Shown here one piece after another: positions 11,290 through 22,292 of a stretch of 64,000 bases of DNA. A program made the translations under genes and the position numbers. The notes below the pieces were generated by a model. It had not been told where the DNA came from. It made no database searches and was given only the letters and a program-made list of their open reading frames with translations. Location: assembly GCF_030704535.1 (NCBI RefSeq), contig NC_081815.1, forward strand, positions 1,317,001 to 1,381,000, given 5' to 3'. Source of the stretch: Vitis vinifera (Eukaryota > Streptophyta > Magnoliopsida > Vitales > Vitaceae). Position 1 is the first letter of the stretch; every line of letters starts with the position of its first letter.

Positions 11290-12042
11290 ATAAAATAAAA
11301 TAATTTTATGATATTTTGTTTCTACGGAAATTTCTCATGTTCGGCTTCTGTGAAAAAATAAAATAAAAAATAAATATAATTAATTTTTTTTATAAAATTG
11401 ATATATTTTAAGTTATTTAATTTTTATGTAAAAACTTTAAATAAATAAAGTGAATTTAAAATAGAATATAAAAATTACTTATATTCTTTCAGAAAACAGC
11501 TCTTTCACCCACTCTCTTAAAAAAGAGCTCTCTGGCACTCACAACCTGTGCATATAATTTGCTTCTTTTATAGGTTGAAAAAGCAATTTATATTCTTTAT
11601 ATTTTCACATATAGATGAATTTGAATCTCTCCCTCTCTGGGGAAAAATTATAGTACTGCTGCATAACAGGGTATCCCAGCCGTTGGATCTTATATGTACA
11701 CACACATTTCCATCATTATATTTAGTTGAAAAAATATTTAAGAATGTATGAATATTTTAAAGCACAACAACTTGGAAGTCATTTCTCAAGGTAAGAAAAG
11801 AATTCAACACACACGAAAATTAGGTCAAATTGGGTAGCATTAATCTTTCATTCAAACTCTTTGTTGGGAGGAATATAATTTTTTTTTTTTTTTGGGTCCT
11901 CTCTCAGCTTATAAAATCTAAATATCCTTCAAACAATAATTAAGAGACATCACACAGTGTATAGGGGACAGGACACTCGGACACGAAACAACCCACAAAC
12001 CGGTAAATAATGGGCCCCTTATTCACAACAATTGCTTGCCGC
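11290..12042. other. spacer between the PAL fragment and ankyrin copy 2
   Basis: No gene is seen. About 11300-11755 is AT-rich and not shared with unit 1. From about 11756 onward it again matches the spacer of unit 1 (about 4250 onward), so the duplicated segment resumes here. Confidence 0.5.
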
Positions 12043-14311
12043 TTACATTATGATAGCTTTTCCCACTTTCCGCACACACCGTACTACTTTCCGCACGCAC
12101 CATATGAGGAAGCGGATAATGTGAACCAACGCAACAAAGGCAAGCAGAACTAACCACACCTCCAATGAAACCCGAACCATGGAAGTGATACGAGGCACCT
12201 TGTGTCCCAGTGACATGGCTTCGGTGTCATTATTTGTGGGTGACATGGCTATTGTGGGTGACATGGCTTCGGTGTCATCATTTGTGGGTGCAATGGCCAG
12301 TATAGAAAACATGTAGGTGAGAGCCATGAATGTTAATGTTATCCACATGATAATCATTAGAAGCCACATCAAGATCCCTCTCTTCACGAAAGGTACCCCA
12401 CTCACAACCAGAAAGACTATGCTTAGTGAAGCAACGAAGGACACCGCGTTGCATGTCATGAACAGTCGATACCCTTCAGGATAGTTGTGGGCCATTACGG
12501 AGGTTCCAGCTAACATCTTTTTACCATTACCGGCGACTTTTTCTTCACCCCAAACACCACCGGGAGGATTAACTGCAGCTTGGAAAGCCATTCCTGCGAT
12601 CAACGTTGCAGCTACCATCAAGGCGTCACGTTTCTTCATCGTCCATTAATCTTTCTTATTTTCACGTATTTTCATCTCACGGTGTGCTTTTGCTTCTGTG
12701 AGAACTGCAGCTACTGGTGGTGGTGGTGTTTGGGGGTTCTCAATCACCATGGTTATGCCACTTTCTCCCATGAATTCGTGACCTATGCCTGGTAACGCAG
12801 GCAAGTTTCTGGAACTTAAAGCTCCAGCTTTAGCTAGAGATTCTCGGATCTCCATACCTTTCAAGTCTCTCGGCATATGTTGTATGATATCTAAGGCTGT
12901 GAAGCCATTTCCATTCACTGCATTTACTTCCATTTCAGGTCTCTCCACCAGATATTTTGCTGTCTGCATAGATTTATTTGAAAAGCATTTATGAACCAAA
13001 TTCCTGCTTAGTTGTTTTAGCACAATTAGTATTTTAAAGCAAAATTTTATTTTAGATATTTTATCTTAATACAAAAATGGAAAAAAGTAATTTAACTTTT
13101 ATCATAAATTTGAAATCTAATGACGCATGTGTCATCATTCTTATTTAGATTTCTAACCAACTTATGATTAAAGAAATATTTCCTATCTCATAAGTAGAAA
13201 GTACTAAAAAAATGAAAAAGAAATAATAAAAACAAAAAAAAGAAAAATAAAATAAAATATGAATTATATGTGAGAAAACAAAGAGTAAAAAGGAAAAAAA
13301 AATTGAAGTATGATAAAAAAAATTTAAAAAAACCATTGAAAAAGTTCTGCAATTAGATCGGTGAGTCAACCAGTTTGATGCCCAATAGATCAAACCTAAA
13401 AGTTAAGTCTATCCATTCCATGTCTCAAAATGGCTCAAATATTTGTCTTGATATTTGTAGAATTATTTTTGAAAATAATTCCAAATAATTAAAATATTTT
13501 ATTAGCAAATATCTGTTTTCTTAACTAGTTTTGAAAAAAAAAACTCTTATATGAAAAACTGCTTTTAAAAACAATCCCCAAACTTTAAATTTGTTATCAA
13601 TCTTCTTTGTGTTATCTGCGAATCTAAGAATGGAAATATTTTTACCTCATACTGTTTCAAGGCTGTAGCGGTATGTAAAACGGTGTTGCCATAATCATCT
13701 TTGGAATTCACAAACTCCACGTCCTCTCCTGCCAATTCAACTAGCAGCTTCAGCGCTCCTAAACGGTTTTGTTTCACAGCGGAATGCAGAATGGTCTCGC
13801 CTTGATCCAATTTGTAACGAGTCACTTGTGGTCGAGCCCCAACCAGCATCCTTGTGACCTCAACTTCGCCTTTCATTACAGCCAGATGGAGGGGCGTTCT
13901 TCCATCCTCATCACGGATGAGACAAGCGTCAGGATTGGCGGACAGCAGTATGTTAACCATCTCAACATAGCCATTGGCAGAAGCCAAGTGTAGAGGCGAA
14001 CGCCCCCGCAAATCCAGGGCCATGGTCATGTCTGGTTTGTGAGTAAGAAGATAGCTTGCGAAGTCGAGGTGACCGAGCATGGCGGCTACGTGGAGTGGAG
14101 TCTCATTAAAGCATGTGACTGCAGCTCGAGCAAGAGTGAGTGGGTCTTTTGCCATCAACTGCTTCAAGGAATTCACACTTCCGGTTATTGATGCTTCATA
14201 CAGCCTTCTCTCTCTTCCCACTACGCTCTCCTCCTCTTCTGCTCTTTCCTCATATTTCCTTTCCATTTTTCCTCTCCCAGTCTTCCTTCCTTGATTGCCA
14301 GATTTTAGCAT
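12043..14311 (-). pseudogene. ankyrin-repeat/PGG-domain membrane protein (BDA1-like), copy 2, with internal stop
   Basis: Exon 1 is 13646-14311 (222 codons from the ATG at 14311) and exon 2 begins at 12963, joined in phase 0 as in copy 1. The N-terminus is complete: a charged lead, then RRLYEASITGSVNSLKQL and ETPLHVAAMLGHLDFASYLL as the first repeats, followed by the repeats seen in copy 1. Exon 2 stops at 12646 after KIRENKKD. An extra in-frame TAA lies where copy 1 reads on into the PGG domain, so the product would be about 327 residues, with ankyrin repeats only. The PGG/transmembrane part stays open in the same frame down to 12043 and carries in-frame tandem expansions (repeated TEAMSPT units, and duplicated VRKV near the end). 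It could be a recent pseudogene or encode a soluble short form. Confidence 0.75.
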
Positions 14312-14339
14312 TAAATCATAGAGGCAACTACGGGGGATA

Positions 14340-14536
14340 TTTTTCCACAGAGACTACGAATGGGGTCATTGGAAGAATGCCTCGACCTGTCAACTCACTT
14401 CTTTATTATTGTGGAAAATGCCATGAAGCTTTGTTGTGGTTGGTTGGTTTACTTGTACAAAAGTCTAGCTGAAAACGCGGAGAAATATTGGTTGGTTTAC
14501 TTGTACAAAAGTCTAGCTGAAAAGAAATATCGTCGT
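14340..14536. repeat. ankyrin copy 2 upstream flank with a 48-bp tandem duplication
   Basis: The block TGGTTGGTTTACTTGTACAA plus the following AAGTCTAGCTGAAAA starts at 14441 and again at 14489, a period of 48 bases. The same motif occurs once in the relics near 7530 and 9800. It lies 5' of the ankyrin gene, which runs leftwards. Confidence 0.75.
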
Positions 14537-14689
14537 CAATTTCTCCTATTTTGTCGGGAAGTCAACGGTCACGGACCAACTGCTTCAAGAGAATTTCCCG
14601 CGCTGGAGCCATTGAATCGAACCGGCCAACAAGCTCAAGTTGAGGCTTGGTTACCAGTGGACCAGATACTCGTTTGTTAATATAAAATC

Positions 14690-15719
14690 ACAATATAAAT
14701 GTTAAATTTTATTATTAAATTCATTAATTAATTAATTCTAATGAATTTATTTTAAATTTTATTTAATTGATTAATAAAAATATAAAAACCATCCTTATAA
14801 TTTTCTTAACAAATCTTTTTTTATATAATTTATATGATAATTAAATATAAAAAATATAAATATTAAAAAAAATCATATATCATTATTTATTTTATATTAT
14901 TAAATACATTTGAATTAAATAAATTATAATTTTAATATTAAATGTATCGCCATTTATCTCGTTAATCTTATTTTTAAAAATTACTATCACTTTACTTTTA
15001 TTTAATTTTGAATGCTTTTATTTTAAAATATTAAAAAATACAAATTTATTAAAAATTTACTATAATATAAAAAAATAATGAAATTCTAATTTTTTATAAA
15101 TTAAAATTAATTTGATAAGATAAATAATAAATTATTAATATTGATATATGTCTATTTACCGATATTTTTCTCCTTAATCATACTTATATCTATTATATTT
15201 ACAAAATAACTTTAATATATGTATTCCTGCTTATTTTATTTATTTTTGGAGTTTTTTCAAACATTTCCATGAATTTTAAATAAATTTTGTTTGATCGACA
15301 TTTTTATCCAAACATCCATGGATATTTTACCAATATTTTTTATATATCTATAAAATCCAAGTATCGATATATCCGTATTTATTGATATTTCAAGTCTTAG
15401 CATCAAGTCATCAAAACCGCCTTTGTTGTAAAACTACATGTGGTTCATGAAAAGAATGTTGAAAATTCTTAAATAGGGTCATGTTTTTTAAAACTATTTT
15501 TAAATTATTTTTTAATATTTTATAAAAATAAGGGTATTTGAGAAGTTGTTTTTTAAAATTATTTTTTTTTGTTTTGTATTTATAAAAAATTGTACATTGA
15601 ATTTATATAATATAAATTTAATTTAATTCAAGTCTTATTAAAAATAAATTTCTTTAGTAAGACATGAATAATAATATTATAATAAAATCATAAATTATAT
15701 TTTTATAAAAAAAAAATAC
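14690..15719. other. very AT-rich spacer
   Basis: Extremely AT-rich. The only recognisable piece is near 15396-15460, where CATCAAGTCATCAAAACCGC followed by GAAAAGAATGTTGAAAATTC resembles the ankyrin upstream relic at 9780-9860. No gene is seen. Confidence 0.5.
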
Positions 15720-15914
15720 TACTTTAGTAGATGTTAGAAACATAAAGATATTAACATATAATTTTTTTTTGTTAAAAATGAATAATAATAATTTTTAATA
15801 ATATTTTATTTAAAATGAATAATGAATAAAATATTATTAAAAATTATTATTATTCATTTTTAACAAAAAAAAATATATGTTAATATCTTTATGTTTCTAA
15901 CATCTACTAAAGTA
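15720..15914. mobile_element. MITE-like near-perfect palindrome, 195 bp
   Basis: The left arm begins TACTTTAGTAGATGTTAG and the right arm ends CTAACATCTACTAAAGTA. The arms are about 90 bases each, identical except for a one-base length difference around 15771, separated by a loop of about 14 bases. If the outer TA pairs are target duplications, it is a Stowaway-like (Tc1/Mariner) element. It has no coding capacity. The near-identity of the arms suggests a young insertion. Confidence 0.7.
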
Positions 15915-16991
15915 CTGTTCTCTTGTACATAGAAGAGGTCTCTTATGCTGTTTATTACTTTTCTTGTCATTGTTTTTAGATGTTTATCCCTAATTTAATT
16001 ATTAGCATTTATCTATTTATTATTAGTTTGAATTAGAATAGAATATAGACTTTGAATTAGAGTAGAAATTTATTATTAGCTTGAATTAGAATAGGAAATA
16101 GAGTTTGAATTATAATAAAACTCAATTGTATTTATATATAAATATTCATCATCGTTGATAAAAATAATATATCATATTTTCTCTTTATAATGACTTCATG
16201 GTCATACGCCCAATTTCAATAATGATATGATACCGTGACTAACACTTTAACATCAACCATAATATATCATCATAAGATATTATATTCCATTATTTTAAAA
16301 TAGTATATGCAATAAAATATGTTATATTATACTTATATTTTAATTTATAAAATAAAGAAAAAAATGAAATACATATAGATAAAAAAAATAATTTATGCAT
16401 ATTAAATAATACATATTAGTATTATTTTACAATATATTTATAAACATTTTTTAATTTTTCTTTTTTAACCACAAATTTAATCTTTTAATTAAAAAAATTT
16501 ATTTTAAAAAATAAATACTATAAAATTTTTAAAATTTTGATAAAAATAAATAAGTTTATATACATAACATACATATGTATATCAAATATCTTAAAAGCGG
16601 ACAAAGAAAATACAAAAGAATTAAAGATGTCTTATCGTATCTAATATTACATCGAGTCGAGATGTATAGTAACTCCAACATGTCATTCCGTTGACACCTC
16701 ATTGGTGTGCGGCAACAGGATTTTGAAAAAAAACATTAATTAAAAGTTGTAGGAAATAACTGTCTTACGAGGAGTCAACTTCAATCTTATTTAAATTTGA
16801 AGTGGTCACCACCTACCCTCTTTTTTTGGTCATGATTTTAATGGTTCTCCTTAAAAAATCTTCGGAGTATGTTTGATTGTCGAAAAATATAATTAATAAA
16901 TAAATCAAGGGAAAAAAATAAATTAGGATAAAAATTTTAAAAATAAATAAAATAATTTAAATATCAAAAAAATTAAAAGCATATTAATTTT

Positions 16992-16996
<5 letters not shown>
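15915..16996. other. AT-rich spacer with an imperfect 53-bp direct repeat
   Basis: TTAG(T/C)TTGAATTAGAATAG occurs at about 16023 and 16076, a period of 53 bases, each followed by a similar AAATA...TTTGAATTA stretch. The surrounding sequence might be decayed LTR material, but nothing in it proves that. No gene is seen. Confidence 0.4.

Positions 16997-17063
<67 letters not shown>
16997..17063. repeat. (TA)n microsatellite, about 66 bp
   Basis: An uninterrupted run of TA dinucleotides, with low-complexity AT-rich DNA on both sides. Confidence 0.95.
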
Positions 17064-17065
<2 letters not shown>

Positions 17066-17600
17066 TAATAAAATCAAATATGAGCAAATCATTTTTTTTT
17101 TCCTAATATTTCTTAAACCAAATATAATCTCAATTTTTTTCATTCAAATATCATCTCCTTGTCGAAGATGGGGGAGTTTTTTTTTTCTTTTTCTTTTCAA
17201 TGAACTTATTATAGAAGAATGAAGATTTTAACTCTCTTTCTTAAAAATAAAATAAACCGCCTATATTTTCTTTATCATAATTTTCCCATAGTGGTTCCTC
17301 CGGAAGTAGCAAGAGGCTTTGATTTTATATTGGCAAGCAACCATGATCAGACGACTAGTTGAGACTTGTTCATTACTCGGTCAATCAATGATAATCAATT
17401 TGCAAAACCTAGAAATGTCTTTCTGATGGATAGATTCATAGAAATGATATTGGTACGCCATTAAACCAATAATTAAAGATTTTCAACCCAATATTTATTC
17501 ATCAATCAAATGGGGATCAACAAACTTCTTATTGACGTCTGTTAGCCCCAACCCAAGTCAATCACACCCTCTGATCAGGAAAGTCTGAGGAAGCCCTGGG

Positions 17601-18056
17601 GTAAGAATTCATATCGCTACCTTGATAGCAAACCCACATGGGTCCCCTCAATTCTGGACATACAAGGTGTCCTTCCTTGCATCTCTAAGCTTAATCCTTC
17701 TCCTTGTAACTGTATCACTGAAGCCATGCCTGGATTTTCATTTTCATGTTCATTTGTATGGTATTTGCAGCCTTGCTAACCATGTCAGATGAGCATGAAG
17801 GGGACTTCAGCGTTTACATATGAAGTCTAATTGGCATTGTTATATTGCTGTGCCTTATCCGTTTCCTCATATGGTGCCCAGAAGTTGCCAAGGCTTAGAA
17901 TGGCAAGAAATGGGAATGGGGATGATGATGGGAGTATCTCAGTATATATATGGTTGGGACTATTTGGGATCTTTGCCTTGGCTGACTCTATCTGCTTTCG
18001 CATATGGTGTGTCCAGAAGATGCAAAGAATCAGGAGGAGGAGAAACGTATTTGATT
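17601..18056 (+). pseudogene. relic of an ankyrin/PGG-type gene, membrane part only
   Basis: On the plus strand, opposite to the two ankyrin genes, one frame from 17601 reads IATLIA, then VSFLASLSLILLLVT. This lines up with ATLIAG and VSFVASLSIVFLVVSG of the PGG domain in copy 1. Further on, in other frames, FSVYI followed by LIRFLIWC, and SVYIWLGLFGIF followed by CFRIWCVQK, resemble the last helix of the ankyrin proteins (HIIRFFIWCVCKV). The two last-helix versions look like a tandem repeat of one exon end. No ankyrin repeats, start codon or single open frame are present, so this is a dead fragment. The similarity is weak but is seen in the right order. Confidence 0.5.
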
Positions 18057-18109
18057 AATGTACATCCTCTGAGTTGCCCAGCAGCTTCTTCTTCAGCCAT
18101 GATCCCATG

Positions 18110-19500
18110 AAAACGCCACTTGTTTGATGTTAGCCTTAGCTTGTTTTCTTATATCCATCTTCTTGCTTGTTTCAGTACTTTGTCCCATCTCCTTCCACAA
18201 TTGCACAGCTTCTGGGAACGGGGATTTCTGGTTTTCTTCTGTCTTAAACCGAATCATCATGCTCTTATGGAAATTATATCCATGTTGGTTGAAAAAACAT
18301 TTCAGAACCATGGAAAACTCCAAAGTGAATTGCATTACTCCCACAAGAAATGAGGGATCCCACCCCCATAAGCTTCCTTGATTTGCTTCTAAATATTTTT
18401 TGATTTTACAAGAATTTCTATTGTGTATATCCCCGTACTGGATTGATGAAAAAGGAAATTTTAAGAAACATTTTAAGAGATCAAACATTTTGGTTTTAAA
18501 AATACATATATATATATATTTGATAACCGATGGAATCAGAGTGTAACAACTTATAAATGGCAATGCAACGATTAGCATGCGTAATATTAAGAACAGAAGA
18601 AGATCCTCAATGTGAGTGTTTAGCTAGGTTGCCAATTTCGGACAAAATTCTTAAGTGTCCCCTAACTCGGTTTACCAATCCCTCTTCAGACCACTTGACT
18701 TTAAAGACTAAGACTTTGCTAAGAAATCGGGGTATGTAGCCGAGTGTGTGGTGATTGAATGTGAATTAACCCTGTTTTTCATCTTTAAATGAGTTAAGAA
18801 AACTGAGAGAAATAGTTTTTGGTACAAGACTTTTGTTCCCCTGTTTCTAAATCGATCTAAGTGTAGGGACAGATCGATCCAATTAACTTATTTTTAAGAT
18901 CAAATTTCAGTCATTAGATTAAGGGTTTCTTTTTACACTTTAAATACAAACTTCTCTCATTTTCTAAGGTGAGACTACAACAACCGTGGAGATAGTTGCA
19001 GTCACTCCATGTGTTCTTCATTTTCTCATCTCTTTTCCTAATTTGAGGGTTTTTTGTTGCAAAGAAAATTCAATTCTCTTGATGTTTTCCAAGCTAGTTT
19101 TTAATGGATTTTTTTTAGCAATAAATTGATTGATTCATTCATTCATTCATATCTCAATCTCTCATGCTATTTAAGTTTGGGTACAAACACATTTTCTTCT
19201 TGTGTGAATTCAAGAAAAGGTCGAGATCGAGCTTAATGTAGACTTCAAGTGTGCTCCAAAAGAAGGTGAGAAACTAAAAGTGAAAGGTACTAGTCAATGG
19301 TCCGGAAAGGATTGGTTGACTTGAGTTAGGTAAAATCTTGTATTCAGTTTTTATTCTTTAGATGTTTCTGGTCGTTGGTAGGTCTGTGGTTTTTTATCTC
19401 TTCAGAGGTTTTCTAATTTAAAATCTGGTTTTGATTGTCTCTTTCTCTCTCTACACTTTGATTTATTTTCTGTTTTTTATATCATTGATTACTTGGTCCT
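18110..19500. other. spacer, no gene supported
   Basis: Short open frames occur on both strands but share no features with known proteins. There is a (CATT)n-like stretch at about 19131-19150. I see nothing else that I can support. Confidence 0.4.
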
Positions 19501-19630
19501 CACATGGTGTGTCCAGAAGTTGCAGAGACCTAGGAGGAGGAATATTTGACTAAGTCCACATCCTCTCTCTGCTGCCCAGCTGCTTCAGCTTCTGCCATGA
19601 CCCCTTGAAAACCCATCTTATTTGCTGTTT
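19501..19630. repeat. diverged copy of 18001-18130
   Basis: ATGGTGTGTCCAGAAG, GGAGGAGGA, CACATCCTCTCT and GCCCAGCTGCTTC match the end of the PGG relic and its downstream flank at 18001-18130 in the same order. This indicates a local duplication about 1.5 kb apart on the same strand. Confidence 0.6.
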
Positions 19631-19859
19631 GATAGGAATTGTAGGGACACTTTTACCATTCAGAAGAAACTGCCTCCGCTGCCTGCTTGCTGTTTCTTTC
19701 TTACTTGTTTGGGTGTTTCTATTCAAAATTTGGAGTTTGCTTAATGGTTTGATAAGAAGTCATTGCTTAATGGTTCCTTGTTGACTCAACCTTTTTCTTC
19801 AACTTTGAATCCTCTATAATTGAAGGCTTGATCTAAATAACTACAATTTCTAATGTCCA

Positions 19860-21050
19860 CAAGCTCTTCCTCTGATTCATGCTCATGGATTGGAAGGTTT
19901 CATTATTGACACAAAGCCTTGTCATGAGCAATATGTTTTAACTCATATTAGTGCTTTTCGAACAAAGGTTATTCATCATATCAATCTCGATTACATAAAT
20001 TGAACTTGACTTGATCGGTTTCTAGTTAGTTGATCGCTTTCCTTGACTCTTGAATCTATCTACAATCATATTATTGATGCACTACTTCATATGAGGTTTA
20101 GAGAACACTTGAACGGCTGTTCACTATTGAATCTAAGTTTAGAATACTGCAACTTTACTATTTGTTGCAGTCCACTTGCAAAGGCTCCATGTCAATTGCT
20201 AACTACATATTGAAGTTGGGAGGAATTGCACACCTTCTACTATTGGTCAAGTCATATAAATCGATGAGAAGCTTGTCATGTATATCATCAAAGTTTTGAA
20301 TAGTGAATATGATCTCATTAATTTGACATCTCATAATGAAGTTGTTTCACTAGATGTAGTATAAATTTTGTTGCAAAGTTGAAGATATGTATTGAGCAAC
20401 AAAGTTATGTTGTTTCTAATGCACAAGAACATTTAGCAATGGTGGCAAAAGTGGTAGAGGTAATGATGGTAGGCCAACTTGCCAGCTCTGTGGCAAGGCT
20501 TGACATGTGGTAGCAAAATACTGTCACAAGTTCGGCATTAGCTTTATTAGAAATACAGTTTGAATTGTCATGGTAGGAAGTTCTCGAGGAGGTGGCCAAT
20601 ATCAAGTTCGCATAGCCGCTCTTCCTATATAGTCAATGATCCAAATTGGTAAATAAACAGTGGTGCTACTAATCACATCACTACATGCCTCAACAATCTT
20701 ACTATCAAGGAGAACTTAACAGGCAAAGAGAAGCCCATTATAAGGAACAAAATATTAACATTGAACATGTTGGTTGTACTTCTTTTGCCTCGCATAACAG
20801 TTCCTAATCTTTATATCACAAAAATAGTTATCATGCACCTACCATAATCAAGAACTTGTCGAGTATTTCTAAGTTTACTAATGATAATAATGTTGTTGAA
20901 TTTTATGTTGATTATATCTATGTGAAGGAATTGGAGACAACCACTCTTGCAAGGCACTCTTGGGAATGGTAAATGGGTTGTATAAGGTAAATGCATCAAG
21001 CCCTCACTCAAGATTTTAGTCTCCCTTTGCTTCTCAAAAAATGTTGTTTT
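19860..21050 (+). mobile_element. Copia-type LTR retrotransposon fossil, gag and protease region
   Basis: Translated pieces on the plus strand follow the order of a plant Copia polyprotein: a gag segment around 20150-20400 (LQSTCKGSMSIANYILK, VMYIIKVLNSEYDLI), a zinc knuckle of the C-x2-C-x4-H-x4-C type around 20470-20530, a protease-like SGATNHIT segment near 20665, and the stretch leading towards integrase (FYVDYIYVKELETTTLA) near 20900-20960. I found no clear LTRs or reverse transcriptase. The element is broken in many places and looks old. Confidence 0.7.
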
Positions 21051-21059
21051 GCCATCTCT

Positions 21060-22292
21060 GTACTAAATTGAATCAACCAGTTCAAACTTTTCAACTTCTA
21101 TGTTCACAAATAAATGTCTTGGTATTGGTTTGAAACCTTGTCTTCATGACTTCAGGATCACTGAACACTGCTTCATAATAATACATTGAAATTGTGTTTT
21201 GAAGACACAACTTCAAGACAATATACTAGAATTGTCATATACACTTGCTTGAAGCTTATTTGGCACAAATGTCATAATTCTGTCAATAGTTTTGAAGTTA
21301 CCTTAAAGTTATCAAAAATCCTTCAAGCTCTTCCCAATACGTTCATTACACCTTCTAATCCTAATCTATTTTCCGAAAGGTATATATTCAGAACAATCCT
21401 TTTAACAAATAAAAATAACCCACCTGCAGAACAACTCTAGCGTTGCATTTACGGTTCTTATACTTTTCCCTAAAGGGTATAGCTTTTCTTGATTCATAAT
21501 CACACTAACCTGCTTCCAATTGATCATATTCATCTTCTTTCAACACATTGTGCTCTTGTGGCATAAGCGTTACTTGTGGTTAGACAAAGAACAACAATTA
21601 TTTGAAAGTGGAACAATGAAGAAATGCCAATGTAACTTTAACAAGCAAAAGTTACCCAATTCAACAAAGAAAAAGATGGATTAATTCATGCCAGGAAAGT
21701 AGAAACTTGATGATTGGATGGATGGGAAATTCTTCCAACAAGAAAATATATGTAGCTATGGTCAGAATCAGAGTAATATTCCCACAGGCACTGCAGTTGA
21801 ATAAAGTGCAGGTGAGTAACAAATGGAAAGAATGAAAGCACATTATGGTGGCAGAAAGTTTCCTTTTTTTTTCATCACTCAAAAACAAGCCAATGAGCAG
21901 AAGCAGAAATGTTTCTTTTTAAATGAGAACCCTAAAATAACATGACATGCCTTGCTGCTCGTTCAAAGGACATAAATCATACTCCATATAAGCATGCTTA
22001 CAAAACAGATGCATTTACAAAGGAGGAAAGAAATATAGTGAATGAAACCATCTATCTTTACCTTTTATCTAATGGAATGCATAATTTTAAACCATCTCTG
22101 AAAGTAAATACAAGGGCCTCCGTCACAGCATTCATCAACCTCATATAATCTCATGGAAAATCTCTCCACTGACAGCAGTCACCAACCTCTTGAGGTTTCA
22201 AGGACCAGGGGTCTGATATCACCATTCCCATAGAAAAGTAACCAATTTGGGTTAATATCCCTGTTCAAATGGATTTAAATTGGACAATCCAC
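21060..22292. other. spacer and 3' flank of the PMI1-type gene
   Basis: No gene is seen. The part nearest 22292 is the likely 3' UTR of the minus-strand gene that ends at 22293. The rest holds only short unsupported open frames. Confidence 0.45.

Noticed and set aside
14360-14680. Open frame of 106 codons containing a repeated WLVYLYKSLAE
   Set aside because: The repeat comes from a 48-bp duplication, a multiple of three, in the ankyrin upstream flank. Sister copies of that flank are not open, so it is not a gene.
15915-16250. Possible solo LTR of a Copia element
   Set aside because: The TTGTACATAG and TATAAATATTCATC phrases recall Copia LTR ends, but no partner repeat, target duplication or adjoining coding piece could be shown.
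16997-17063. Regular repeat as a possible CRISPR array or origin
   Set aside because: It is a plain (TA)n microsatellite without spacers, in a eukaryotic genome.
18093-18578. Minus-strand open frame of 161 codons
   Set aside because: It has no recognisable domain, poor codon character, and lies across a degenerate repeat region.
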